Part shown: piece after piece, positions 23,385-31,176 of the stretch | Position numbering within the stretch: position 1 is the first letter of the stretch | How the letters are laid out: each line of letters opens with the position of its first letter | Assembly (NCBI GenBank): GCA_964589145.1 | Contig: CAZPSL010000179.1 | Span: 1 to 41,771 of the forward strand | Source: UBA11858 sp964589145 | GTDB lineage: Bacteria; Chloroflexota; Anaerolineae; Anaerolineales; UBA11858 | Reading direction: 5' to 3' | DNA: 41,771 bases | The notes under the pieces: model-generated | The model's input: the letters and a program-made list of their open reading frames with translations, nothing else | Databases searched by the model: none | What the model was told of the DNA's origin: nothing | Made by a program: the position numbers and the translations under genes

Positions 23385-25712
23385 ATGAACACGGAACAGG
23401 ACCCTCGTTACCAACGAGCGATGAACCAGGGACATTCTGCCGCCTGGGATCGTGATTGGGGAAAAGCCGCTGAATTTTACAGGCAGGCGTTGCAGCACAA
23501 GCCGGATGATTTCAGGGCGGTCAACAGCCTCGCATTGGCGTTGTTTGAAATGCAGGAGTACGGCGACGCCCTGAAGATGTACATGCAGGCGGCGAAACTG
23601 GCGCCGGATGATCCGATACCGCTGGGGAAAATTTCGGTTTTGTACGAAATTGCCGGCAAGAACGACCTGGCCGCAGACACCTCGGTACGGGCAGCGGAGT
23701 TGTACCTGAACCGCAAGGATGTTGAAAAAGCCATCGAAAGTTGGACGCGGGCGGTTATTTTGGTGCCGGAACATTTGCGGGCGCACACCCGCCTGGCACT
23801 GGTTTACGAGAAGATGGGGCGCAAGCCGCAGGCAGTGCGGGAATACCTGAACATCGCCAGTTTGATGCAGCATTCGGGGGAATTGGCGAAAGCGGCCGAT
23901 GCAGTCAACCGGGCGCTGAAGATTGATCCCGGCAACAAGGAAGCCCGGCAGGCATTGGTAATGCTACGAGACGGTACGCTGCTCCCGAAGCCCGCCCGTC
24001 CGCGGGGTGTTCCCGGCCCAATTCCAAAAAACACCGGGGAGTTGCGTTTGCCGGCGCCGGACGATTCGAATAAACTGAATCCGGTGGAGGAGGCCGAAAA
24101 GGAATCGCTCTCGATTTTGGCCGGTTTGTTCTTCGATCAGTCAGCGGATTCTGCTGCTGAAGGGGGCGGGCGGCAGGAATTTCAGAATATTCTCAGCGGA
24201 CGGGGAGGGGGATTTCTTTCCAAAAGGGCCGACCAGGCCAAAATCATGCTGCATCTCAGCCAGGCGGTGGATTCACAGATGGCAGGCGATAAATCGCAGG
24301 CTGCCGAGGAATTAAAGCGGGCGATGGATGCCGGGCTGGATCACATGGCGGCGCACTTTCAATTGGGGCTGCTCCGTCTGGAGGAAAGCCGCCTGGAAAG
24401 CGCAGTACGGCACTTGCGCCGTGCGGTGCAATATCCGGAGTTTTCGTTGGCATCGCGGCTATTGCTGGGGGAGGCCTATTTGAAAATGGGGCGGCTGAAT
24501 GAGGCGGCGGTTTCTTATCTGGAGGCGCTGAAGATCGCGGATTCGGCGGTGGTTCCTGCCGACCAGGCAGCAGCCATCCGGCAGTTGTATGATCCTTTGA
24601 TTGAATCCCAATCGCAGGAGAAGAACAAAAAGCAGCAGCGGCAGGTCTGCACCAGCATTGGTGAGTTGCTGATACGGCCGAACTGGCGTATGTATCTGCG
24701 CAGTTTCCGCGCCGAATCAATCGTGGACAGTGAGGATGGTCAGCCGACTCCGCTGGCGGAGGTGCTAATCGAAGCGCACAGCAGCCAGGTGGTGGTGGCG
24801 ATGAATGATGTACGTCAACTTGCCCGCCAGGGCAAACAGCGCGCCGCTACGGAGGAGGCCTTCTATGCGCTTGAACTGGCCCCGACTTACCTCCCGCTGC
24901 ATATTACCATCGGCGATTTGCTTCTGGCGCAAGATTTGACTACCGAGGCAATCCAGAAATATCTGGTGGTGGCGCGCTCCTACAGCGTGCGCGGCGAGAC
25001 CTCGCGGGCAATTGATATGCTTCGCCGGGTGGTGCGCCTTGCTCCGATGGATCTGGAGGCCCGCAGCCAGTTGATTGACCAGTTGCTTGCGCGCGGCTCT
25101 TCTGAGAAGGCGGTTGATGAATACATCAAACTTGCGGAGGTTTATTACAGCCTTGCCGATTTGACGAATGCTCGCAAAACTTACATGCAGGCTCTACGGC
25201 TGGCGCAACTTTCGGATATTGACCCCAGTTGGCAGGTGAAGATACTGCATTCCATTGCCGATATTGACATCCAGAGTCTCAACTGGCGGCAGGCTTTGCA
25301 AATTTACCAGGAAGTTATCAAGGTCAGACCGGACGACCAGAAAGCCTATAACAGCCTGATCACCTTGAATTTTCGGCTGGGTGAAGCCGACCAGGCGATC
25401 AAGATTTTGGACCGGTATATTCAGCAAATGAACCGCCAGAAGCGGATGGTGGAAGTGGTGCGGTTTCTGGAAAAACTGCTTGAAGAGCACGCACAGCGCG
25501 CATCGTTACACCGCCGTCTGGCAGAGGAATTTTACATTCTGGGCAATCTGGAACAGGCGGTGCACCATCTGGATGTGACTGGAGAAATTTTGCTGGATGC
25601 AGGTGACAAAATGGGCGCAATGGCCGCGATCCAGCGAATCATCGAGTTCAACCCCCCGAATGTTGCCCGCTACCAGCAACTGTTGGAGCGTTTGCGCGCT
25701 AATGCCTCATAG
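23385..25712 (+). CDS. Large tetratricopeptide-repeat (TPR) protein
   Basis: 775 residues with no signal peptide or membrane segment, so cytoplasmic. TPR units begin at residue 10 (AMNQGHSAAWDRDWGKAAEF) and continue to about 195; a linker with Pro/Gly (200-235) follows; a second set runs from about 285 to 410, and a third from about 475 to 770. The pattern W-LG-Y-A-F-A-P is clear in units such as AAEFYRQALQHKPDD and QAIKILDRYIQQM. It is a protein-interaction scaffold; no enzymatic motif was found. GGAG lies 9 bases before the ATG. Similar multi-TPR proteins serve in assembly or secretion, but the partner cannot be named. Confidence 0.85.
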   Translation: MNTEQDPRYQRAMNQGHSAAWDRDWGKAAEFYRQALQHKPDDFRAVNSLALALFEMQEYGDALKMYMQAAKLAPDDPIPLGKISVLYEIAGKNDLAADTSVRAAELYLNRKDVEKAIESWTRAVILVPEHLRAHTRLALVYEKMGRKPQAVREYLNIASLMQHSGELAKAADAVNRALKIDPGNKEARQALVMLRDGTLLPKPARPRGVPGPIPKNTGELRLPAPDDSNKLNPVEEAEKESLSILAGLFFDQSADSAAEGGGRQEFQNILSGRGGGFLSKRADQAKIMLHLSQAVDSQMAGDKSQAAEELKRAMDAGLDHMAAHFQLGLLRLEESRLESAVRHLRRAVQYPEFSLASRLLLGEAYLKMGRLNEAAVSYLEALKIADSAVVPADQAAAIRQLYDPLIESQSQEKNKKQQRQVCTSIGELLIRPNWRMYLRSFRAESIVDSEDGQPTPLAEVLIEAHSSQVVVAMNDVRQLARQGKQRAATEEAFYALELAPTYLPLHITIGDLLLAQDLTTEAIQKYLVVARSYSVRGETSRAIDMLRRVVRLAPMDLEARSQLIDQLLARGSSEKAVDEYIKLAEVYYSLADLTNARKTYMQALRLAQLSDIDPSWQVKILHSIADIDIQSLNWRQALQIYQEVIKVRPDDQKAYNSLITLNFRLGEADQAIKILDRYIQQMNRQKRMVEVVRFLEKLLEEHAQRASLHRRLAEEFYILGNLEQAVHHLDVTGEILLDAGDKMGAMAAIQRIIEFNPPNVARYQQLLERLRANAS

Positions 25713-25788
25713 TCTGGGCCTGGCTATGCCAGAGTGGCAGCGGACAGGCTGAAACGTCGAAGTGGTTATTGCCCCGCAGCCAAATTGT

Positions 25789-26754
25789 TTACCACCATAC
25801 GGCGAAGGATGTCCGCGTGTTTTTTACAAGCACCCCATTTTCGTAAATCGCTTTCACCAAAATTGTTGCTGTGCCGGGGCGGGTGGTGTTCACATCAAAA
25901 CTGAGGATGCTCACGCCAAGGTGATTGGTCTGGTCGGCCTGGTATATGTTTTGTGAGCCGTCCGGGAGCACAACTGTAAATTCAACCTCTACCCCCTCAA
26001 TCGGGTTGTGATACTGATCGCGCACGATGATGTACAAAGTTTGCGTACCGTTCAGCGGCATCACCGGAAATTTCGCAAAGGCGTGCACTTCCAGCCCGGT
26101 GACGGGCAGGTTGGGGGCCTGATCATTGGGAACGGGATTGAGCAGCGTGGGGTCAACGTGCTGTTCGTAAAAATAGCGGTACCCCAGGTTGGAGATGGTC
26201 ACTCGCTCACCCGGGGGATTTTCCGGATGCCATTCAAAACGGGAATTTTGGAAGTATTGTACAATCCACCCATCATGAATTTCAAACCCGGAGATGGGGT
26301 AGCCGAATTGGGCTACCCCCCCGTGCGCTTCAAAAAAATCAAGAAACGCGTAGCAGACGGCATAACCGGTCTGGACGAAGGTGGTACAGGCCTGGGTGTT
26401 CGTCGGGGTGCTGATGGGCTGGCCTTTCTGGTAAAGATACTCCCCCAACTTAGTGAGTTGCACCCGAAGTTCGTCTGGGGCTTCCGGGTGAAGTTCAAAG
26501 CGGGCTTTCTCAAAGTACTGAACCCGGTATCCGGTAAGCGGGTCATCAAAATATTCTGTGATCGGCGCACCGTAAACAATGGCCGGGGTTTCGGTTGCTT
26601 CGTATTTGATTAGAAATTCATCCTTTACCCAGTGGCCGGTCTCCGGGAAAAAGCGCGCGCTGTTTGTCTGGGCAAGGGTTTGCCGTCCCCCAAACGCGAT
26701 ACACACAGCCAGCAACGCCAGCACAAGATAAAAACGCCTTAAGCGGAACACCAT
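25789..26754 (-). CDS. Secreted protein with FPETGH/YFQNSRFEWHPE repeats and Ig-like C-terminus
   Basis: 321 residues with signal peptide (residues 1-29, ending TLAQ). The middle contains a repeat seen in many exported Chloroflexota proteins: ARFFPETGHWV, GYRVQYFEKARFELHPE (about 75-91) and its second copy GWIVQYFQNSRFEWHPE (about 165-181), each followed by LG.YLY. The last 100 residues (VHAFAKFPVMPLNGTQTLYI to TSFAVWW) form a bacterial Ig-like (Big_1/invasin type) domain. It likely acts at the cell surface; the ligand is unknown. The promoter places transcription at the ATG (leaderless). It converges on the TPR gene with a 76-base gap. Confidence 0.8.
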   Translation of the reverse strand: MVFRLRRFYLVLALLAVCIAFGGRQTLAQTNSARFFPETGHWVKDEFLIKYEATETPAIVYGAPITEYFDDPLTGYRVQYFEKARFELHPEAPDELRVQLTKLGEYLYQKGQPISTPTNTQACTTFVQTGYAVCYAFLDFFEAHGGVAQFGYPISGFEIHDGWIVQYFQNSRFEWHPENPPGERVTISNLGYRYFYEQHVDPTLLNPVPNDQAPNLPVTGLEVHAFAKFPVMPLNGTQTLYIIVRDQYHNPIEGVEVEFTVVLPDGSQNIYQADQTNHLGVSILSFDVNTTRPGTATILVKAIYENGVLVKNTRTSFAVWW

Positions 26755-26760
26755 GCCTGA

Positions 26761-26788
26761 ATTATATCAGGTTGTTGGAAAGCAACAA
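26761..26788 (-). promoter_or_regulatory. Promoter of the secreted repeat protein (leaderless)
   Basis: Minus strand: TTGTTG (26788-26783), 16-base spacer, TATAAT (26766-26761), then six bases to the ATG. The -10 box lies inside an inverted repeat CCTGA..TCAGG, which could be an operator. No ribosome site is present. Confidence 0.65.
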
Positions 26789-26801
26789 TAGTTCCATCTC
26801 G

Positions 26802-27485
26802 CTATTTTGGCAGCAGTATCTCTGAAAGTTGGGCGGTGCTCTCCAAAATCAGGTCTGCTCCGGCGCGCTCGAGTTCGTCCCGCTCCCCGAAGCCGCACAA
26901 CACCCCTGCGGATTGCGCCCCCGCCGCCCTCGCAGCCCGGATATCCACGGTGGTATCGCCGACCATCAGGCATTCTGATGGGTGTACGCTCATTTGTGAC
27001 GCAGCCCGCAGGATGGGGTCGGGGTAGGGCTTGGTGTGGACACAGGTATGCGCGGTGACAACTGCCTGGAAGAAAGGGTTGAGATTGAACTGCTCCAGGA
27101 AAATCTGTGTGCTGCGCTCCCCGCGGGCACTGACCACGCTCATCGGGAAGTGCGGACTCAGTCTGGTGAGGGCCTCCCGCACCCCGGGGACGAGCAGAAA
27201 CCCCCCGCGTTTTGGACTGTGTCCCCGCCGAAAGATAAAATCCCCCATCATCGCCAGCGTTTGGTCAATCCCCAGTTTATCGGGGATGCCGATGATGAAA
27301 TTCCCCGGCGTTTCGGTGAACATCACAATTTTGCGGGCGAAGGGACGCACCTCCCTGTTTGGAAACAGCAGCCGCAGCGGGGAGAGCATCCGCTCGATAC
27401 GCTGCTCGAACTGGTCGTCGGTATCGCTCAGTGTGCCGTCAACGTCAAAGCACAGGGCGCGGATGCGGGAGAGATCGAGGGGCAT
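26802..27485 (-). CDS. HAD-superfamily phosphatase (phosphoglycolate phosphatase-like)
   Basis: 227 residues. HAD motifs: I DVDGT (D14, D16), II SVVSA (Ser near 115), III Lys in HTKPYPDP, and IV GDTTVDIRAA. The cap is helical (C1 type). Such enzymes hydrolyse small phosphate esters such as phosphoglycolate; substrate is not deducible. No ribosome site is seen before the ATG at 27485. It lies just upstream of the secreted protein gene with 47 bases between, and downstream of a thioesterase gene. Confidence 0.85.
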   Translation of the reverse strand: MPLDLSRIRALCFDVDGTLSDTDDQFEQRIERMLSPLRLLFPNREVRPFARKIVMFTETPGNFIIGIPDKLGIDQTLAMMGDFIFRRGHSPKRGGFLLVPGVREALTRLSPHFPMSVVSARGERSTQIFLEQFNLNPFFQAVVTAHTCVHTKPYPDPILRAASQMSVHPSECLMVGDTTVDIRAARAAGAQSAGVLCGFGERDELERAGADLILESTAQLSEILLPK

Positions 27486-27556
27486 TTCGTGGAGAGGGGA
27501 GGCAGGAGCGTGAGGCCTGAAAAGGGGAATGTGTTACCCGATACCTGCTCCCCGCC

Positions 27557-28027
27557 TTATTCAAACTTCAGATGTTCCGGCACTTGCAGGGCGATGACTT
27601 CCCCCTGGGCGGTGATTTCCCCTTCAACGGAAACCGTGATGTCCACTGTTACCTTGCGGCCCTTGACCTCGCGGATTTTGCCGCGCAGTTCGATTGGCGG
27701 CCCCAAAGGGGTGGGTTTGATGTATTTGACGGTCAGCGTGCCGGTCAGAAAGCGGATTGGCGGCAAACTGTCCATCGGACGGCCTTCAGCCTTGTAAGCC
27801 GCTGCTGCTGCGGAGCCAGTGCCGTGACAGTCAATCAGCGAGGCGATCAACCCCCCGTACACATAACCGGGGATGGCGATATGGTACGGCTCCGGCGTGA
27901 AGTGTGCGACGGTTTCGTCACCCTCCCAGTAACTTTTGAGTTGGTGTCCGTGCTCGTTCAGCCGTCCGCATCCGAAGCAGTGACTCCAGTAATCGGGATA
28001 ATAATCTTGAAAGGCTTTTTCTGGCAT
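27557..28027 (-). CDS. PaaI-type hotdog thioesterase
   Basis: 156 residues, the family's usual size. CFGCGRLNEHGHQL (17-30) and the helix YGGLIASLIDCHGTGSA (57-73) are typical of PaaI-like acyl-CoA thioesterases. The VKYIKPTPLG stretch lies on the hotdog beta-sheet. It would hydrolyse an acyl-CoA to a free acid and CoA in the cytoplasm. AGGAG lies 8 bases before the ATG. An R1 palindrome lies just upstream (28081-28111). Confidence 0.82.
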   Translation of the reverse strand: MPEKAFQDYYPDYWSHCFGCGRLNEHGHQLKSYWEGDETVAHFTPEPYHIAIPGYVYGGLIASLIDCHGTGSAAAAAYKAEGRPMDSLPPIRFLTGTLTVKYIKPTPLGPPIELRGKIREVKGRKVTVDITVSVEGEITAQGEVIALQVPEHLKFE

Positions 28028-28080
28028 TGCGATTCTCCTGCGGTTGCGGTGAGGTCCTTGCCCTCGGGTTTCCCGGTCAA

Positions 28081-28111
28081 CGACTGGCAGTCCTAACAGG
28101 ACTGCCAGTCG
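28081..28111. repeat. R1 palindrome
   Basis: CGACTGGCAGTCCT (28081-28094), loop AAC, AGGACTGCCAGTCG (28098-28111). It lies 25 bases past the stop of the metalloprotease gene and 54 bases before the thioesterase start, so it could terminate the former. Confidence 0.85.
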
Positions 28112-28135
28112 TCAGGGGACTGAGAATTTCTGGAA

Positions 28136-29587
28136 TTACGGAACGCTCTCCCAAACTGCCTCGGCAGTCTCGGCGTCGGGGGCGAGGATCCAGGTGGTTG
28201 CAGCATCACTTTGGTGGAAGGTGTGTATCCCGTCCGGCCCGGCCCAGACATCGGGGGCGGAACTGTCAAAGCGGGCATCCGCGTACGCCCGAAAGGCGGC
28301 GGCGAACTCGTCAGCCTCGGCTTCTGTATCCCAGACGGTGTGCAGCACCATCATGGTTTGGCCGCTCTGGGCGTTGTAATAGACCGCGTAAGCGTCCCCG
28401 CCCCAGCCTTCGGTGGCAGAAGCGGCGGTTTCCTCGTCAAGGCGGGCCTTCTCATCCAGCCCTTTGGCGAGAATCAGGTAGGTGTACCATTCGCCCATCG
28501 TGCCGCGGTCAATCTCTTCCCAGCCGCTGCCCAGGAGCGCGGCGAAATCCGGCAGGGTGACAGGGAGCGGCGTGTCATCCGGGTAGCGCGAGGGATGGAT
28601 GATCTGCTCGGTAGACTGCGGCAGGTTCTGATAGGTGAGGTCCACACTGCCCCAGCCGCCGGTGTTGTACAGCGATTGCACAAAGGCCAGCCCGTACTCG
28701 TAAGGGAAGGTGAAATCCAGGGCGATGAAATCGGGTGCAGAGTCGTAAACGGGCGACTGGAAACTGTCGTAAAACTCCATCATGCTGTCGTAATCTTCCT
28801 GGGTGGCATGTTCTGTAAACCAGTTCAGCCCGGAGAGCGTGGCATCGCCTTCAATCAGGGCCTGCACCGCCGCGCAGCGTTCCGGATCGGCATCGCAGGC
28901 ATCGTCGTTGTAATTCAGCCCGTTTTCGATGTCGTAGTTCTGATCTTGCAGGGCGTGGGTGTACTCGTGGGCATAGGTCATGCGCTCCACCCCGCCGAAC
29001 TCCGCACCCTGCACCACCACCATCTCTTTGGTTTCCTGGTCGTAATAGCCGCCGACCTGTTCGGCGAGCAGGTCAATGTAAAAGTTGTAGATATCGAAAT
29101 CGGGGTTGAGCAGGCCGAAGGCTGCCAGCACCCGCGCGTCGGTGCGGGCATCTTCGGGGGAGTAATCTTCCTCAAAATCCCGGATGATTTTTGCGCGCAG
29201 TTGTTCGGGCGTGTAGAGTTTGCGGTCTACAACTGCGTTGGGCTTCAGCCCGCGTTCCGTGACAACCTGCATCTGGATTTCATCCATCTGGCGGGCGATT
29301 TCAGGGGAGATGGAAGCATCTTCGGGGGGATTGGCGGGAGATTCTTCGGGATTTGGGGAGGGTTCCGCGGGTTCGGTATCCGCCGGAGTGGGGGCCTGAT
29401 TCTCCATTTTTGGGGTGGGAATCACGCTCTGGGTTTGGGGAATCGCCTCGTTTTGGGCGGTTTCCCCTTGTGTGGTCTGATTCAGCCAGAGCATCCCGCT
29501 GCCGATGCTGATGCAACTGAGGATCAGGCAGGCGGTGAGCACGAGCACCAGGCAGGAGATGAGGATATTGCGATTGCGGTTTTTCAT
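28136..29587 (-). CDS. Secreted or lipid-anchored HExxH metalloprotease-like protein
   Basis: 483 residues. The N-terminus MKNRNRNI followed by a hydrophobic segment with LTACLILSC (residues 17-25) is a signal peptide or lipoprotein-type anchor. Residues 35-95 are a Thr/Pro/Glu-rich stalk. The core has TYAHEYTHALQDQNYD (HEYTH, a zincin HExxH) and a downstream ALIEGDATL with a Glu suitable as third ligand (gluzincin-like). The C-terminal 100 residues resemble a small alpha/beta domain of unknown role. GAAGGA lies 7 bases before the ATG. The gene is divergent from rpsU-infA and has its own extended -10 promoter at 29651-29656. Confidence 0.75.
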   Translation of the reverse strand: MKNRNRNILISCLVLVLTACLILSCISIGSGMLWLNQTTQGETAQNEAIPQTQSVIPTPKMENQAPTPADTEPAEPSPNPEESPANPPEDASISPEIARQMDEIQMQVVTERGLKPNAVVDRKLYTPEQLRAKIIRDFEEDYSPEDARTDARVLAAFGLLNPDFDIYNFYIDLLAEQVGGYYDQETKEMVVVQGAEFGGVERMTYAHEYTHALQDQNYDIENGLNYNDDACDADPERCAAVQALIEGDATLSGLNWFTEHATQEDYDSMMEFYDSFQSPVYDSAPDFIALDFTFPYEYGLAFVQSLYNTGGWGSVDLTYQNLPQSTEQIIHPSRYPDDTPLPVTLPDFAALLGSGWEEIDRGTMGEWYTYLILAKGLDEKARLDEETAASATEGWGGDAYAVYYNAQSGQTMMVLHTVWDTEAEADEFAAAFRAYADARFDSSAPDVWAGPDGIHTFHQSDAATTWILAPDAETAEAVWESVP

Positions 29588-29650
29588 GGGGGTTCCTTCA
29601 CAGGAGTGGCGGCTTTGGATGGATTCACGCTCCTCCGTATGCTGACTGGC

Positions 29651-29658
29651 ACTATACC
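29651..29658 (-). promoter_or_regulatory. Extended -10 promoter of the metalloprotease gene
   Basis: Minus strand TGG-TATAGT (TATAGT at 29656-29651), an extended -10. No convincing -35 was found upstream. Confidence 0.4.
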
Positions 29659-29690
29659 ATAAATTTGACGTGAAAATCCTTAAATCTTAA

Positions 29691-29719
29691 TTGACGGGAG
29701 CGCGTTGGGGCGGTATAAT
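29691..29719 (+). promoter_or_regulatory. Strong sigma-70-type promoter of rpsU-infA
   Basis: TTGACG (29691-29696), exactly 17 bases, then TATAAT (29714-29719). This is the best promoter in the window and fits highly expressed translation genes. Transcription would start near 29726. Confidence 0.85.
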
Positions 29720-29833
29720 GTGCGCTGCGTTCGTGGGTTTGCGCAGATATTCGTTGGTTGCGGATTGAGGCAAACTGGAGTGTAGATGACAGGCTAATCG
29801 AGAACCCTATACGATAACGATTGTACGGTCTGA

Positions 29834-29870
29834 CTCGGCTGCCTGCGCGAACGCAAGCCGGGTTTTTGTT
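29834..29870 (+). terminator. Attenuator-like hairpin in the rpsU leader
   Basis: CTCGGCT..GCG, CGAA loop, CGC..AGCCGGG is followed by TTTTTGTTT (29863-29871), a typical intrinsic terminator placed upstream of rpsU rather than downstream. CTGCGC in its 5' arm (29843-29848) can also pair with GCGCAG at 29741-29746, a possible antiterminator. Alternatively it ends a separate RNA of about 145 bases. Confidence 0.6.
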
Positions 29871-29912
29871 TAACCCGCTGTTGAATTCCTAACCCAGAAG
29901 GAGGTGAGTGTT

Positions 29913-30113
29913 TTGCCTTCAGTTGAATTGCGCCCGAATGAGTCGCAGGAGCAGTTGCTGCGCCGTTTCCGCCGCAAGGTCGCCAAGAGTGGTGTACTGA
30001 GCACGGTACGTCGCAAACGCTGGTTCGTCTCCAAGAGTGAACTGCGCCGCATTCAGAAGAAAAAGGCTATTCGGCGGTCGCGGCGGCGCACGTCGAAATC
30101 TCGGCGGCATTAG
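29913..30113 (+). CDS. rpsU: 30S ribosomal protein S21
   Basis: 66 residues, starting at TTG (29913) because AAGGAGGT lies 7 bases upstream; a GTG 9 bases earlier overlaps that site. The sequence PSVELRPNESQEQLLRRF, then FRRKVAKSGVL, then an Arg/Lys-rich tail is diagnostic of S21, which binds the 30S platform near the anti-Shine-Dalgarno. The conserved motif RRKRWFVSKSELRRIQKKKA replaces the usual REFYEKPSERRKRK-like region, typical of some phyla. First gene of the transcript with infA. Confidence 0.9.
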   Translation: MPSVELRPNESQEQLLRRFRRKVAKSGVLSTVRRKRWFVSKSELRRIQKKKAIRRSRRRTSKSRRH

Positions 30114-30119
30114 AGATGC

Positions 30120-30213
30120 AGGACTTTCGTTCTGAACAATGGCCTGTGGTGGCTTGGGCACATGCACAGCACGCCCAAATCGCCACTTTTCCCTGTGTTT
30201 TAGCGAAAGTTCT
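30120..30213 (-). repeat. Structured hairpin element between rpsU and infA, family R4 copy B
   Basis: Outer arms AGGACTTTCG (30120) and CGAAAGTTCT (end 30213). The inner stem pairs GTGGCTTGGGC with GCCCAAATCGCCAC. Read on the minus strand it matches the R4 copy at 4167-4255 in flanks but not in stem sequence. In this position it could affect readthrough or stability of the rpsU-infA message. Confidence 0.6.
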
Positions 30214-30318
30214 GGGACGGTGATTTTCGGGCGCGGGTGAAGTGTCTGAAGTTTGAGCAGCCGGCGGCTGGCGGGCAAATTTGCCCCGCGCCATCTGGCG
30301 GTGCTCGGAGGTTGTTGT

Positions 30319-30570
30319 ATGGCGAAAGAAAACGATAAGATTCAGATGGAGGGGACGGTTATCGAGGCCCTGCCGGGTACGCAGTTCCGCGTCAAACTGG
30401 ATAACGGCCATGTGCTGTTGGCGTACCTTTCCGGCAAAATGCGCAAGTACTACATCCGCATTCTGCTGGGAGACCGGGTTCGTGTGGAAATATCCCCTTA
30501 CGATTTGAATCGCGGGCGTATTGTCTATCGTTACAAAAAGACGTTTAACGCACCGGCTGCCCAAAAATAA
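30319..30570 (+). CDS. infA: Translation initiation factor IF-1
   Basis: 83 residues. The single OB-fold is clear: KIQMEGTVIEALPGTQFRVK, NGHVLLAYLSGKMRKYYIRI, LGDRVRVEISPYDLNRGRIV. IF-1 blocks the ribosomal A site during initiation. The usual length is about 72; here about 10 extra residues (TFNAPAAQK) follow. GGAGG lies 7 bases before the ATG. Its pairing with rpsU, outside the large ribosomal protein operon, is unusual. Confidence 0.95.
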   Translation: MAKENDKIQMEGTVIEALPGTQFRVKLDNGHVLLAYLSGKMRKYYIRILLGDRVRVEISPYDLNRGRIVYRYKKTFNAPAAQK

Positions 30571-30655
30571 ATCGACCGGCCGATCCGATGAGGGGGCCGC
30601 GGCACCATGTTGACTGCCGGGGGCCGCGCACATTCGAAATCCATTCCTGACAAAG

Positions 30656-30685
30656 AAAGGGACGTCCGTCACGGACGTCCCTTTT
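30656..30685. terminator. Intrinsic terminator, bidirectional
   Basis: AAAGGGACGTCCG (30656-30668) pairs with CGGACGTCCCTTT (30672-30684) around TCA, followed by a T. The stem starts with AAA and ends with TTTT, so it works in both directions. It separates infA from the converging small anchored-protein gene. Confidence 0.85.
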
Positions 30686-30772
30686 GAAATGCCTGCGGGT
30701 TGCCGCATCGCTTTTCCGTGCCCGAAAACAGATGCCCGGCGGCTCATCCGAAATTCAGAATGCATAACGGGA

Positions 30773-31144
30773 TCAGCGTCTTTCCTCCTGGATGCGGCGG
30801 TAAATGCCATAAGCAATCAGCCCGGATACGAACACCGTTGTAGAAGCCAGGCAGAAGAGTAAAATGCGGTCGAGCGAGGAAAGCCCGCTCGTGACCGGCG
30901 TAGGCGGCGGTGCGGAAAATGCCGCGTTGATATCGCTGGTGGGGGCCACGGGCGGGGCCGTATTGCTGGGCGGCGGGAGTGGTGTGGTGGTCGGCGGCAG
31001 CGGAGTGGCCGGTACGGTTGCTGTTGGCGGGAGAGGGGTTGGCGTTTCGGTCGGGTAGTTGGCATCCGCCTGGGCCGTTGTGGCGGGGATGAGCATAACC
31101 ACAAACACCAACAAAATCAGGATCAGGATAGTTTTTTGGGTCAT
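30773..31144 (-). CDS. Small exported Thr/Pro-rich protein with C-terminal membrane anchor
   Basis: 123 residues. A signal peptide (1-27, ending ATTAQA) is followed by a Pro/Thr-rich stalk (about 30-85) and a C-terminal hydrophobic helix (about 92-113, LDRILLFCLASTTVFVSGLIA) ending in RRIQEERR. The layout is that of a surface stalk with a cytoplasmic tail. No domain is recognised. No good ribosome site precedes the ATG. It lies 32 bases downstream of the methyltransferase gene. Confidence 0.65.
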   Translation of the reverse strand: MTQKTILILILLVFVVMLIPATTAQADANYPTETPTPLPPTATVPATPLPPTTTPLPPPSNTAPPVAPTSDINAAFSAPPPTPVTSGLSSLDRILLFCLASTTVFVSGLIAYGIYRRIQEERR

Positions 31145-31176
31145 GGAGATTCTGTCATCACTTTTTCTGTTGCGTT

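Larger units (their letters stand above)
29588..29912. other. 325-base divergent control region
   Basis: It contains back-to-back promoters for the metalloprotease gene (minus) and rpsU (plus), then a leader of about 185 bases with a terminator-like hairpin. No tRNA or known riboswitch was recognised in the leader. Confidence 0.6.

Noticed and set aside
29726..29870. rpsU leader as a known RNA (SRP RNA, RNase P RNA, tmRNA, 6S)
   Set aside because: None of the conserved core sequences of these RNAs was seen.
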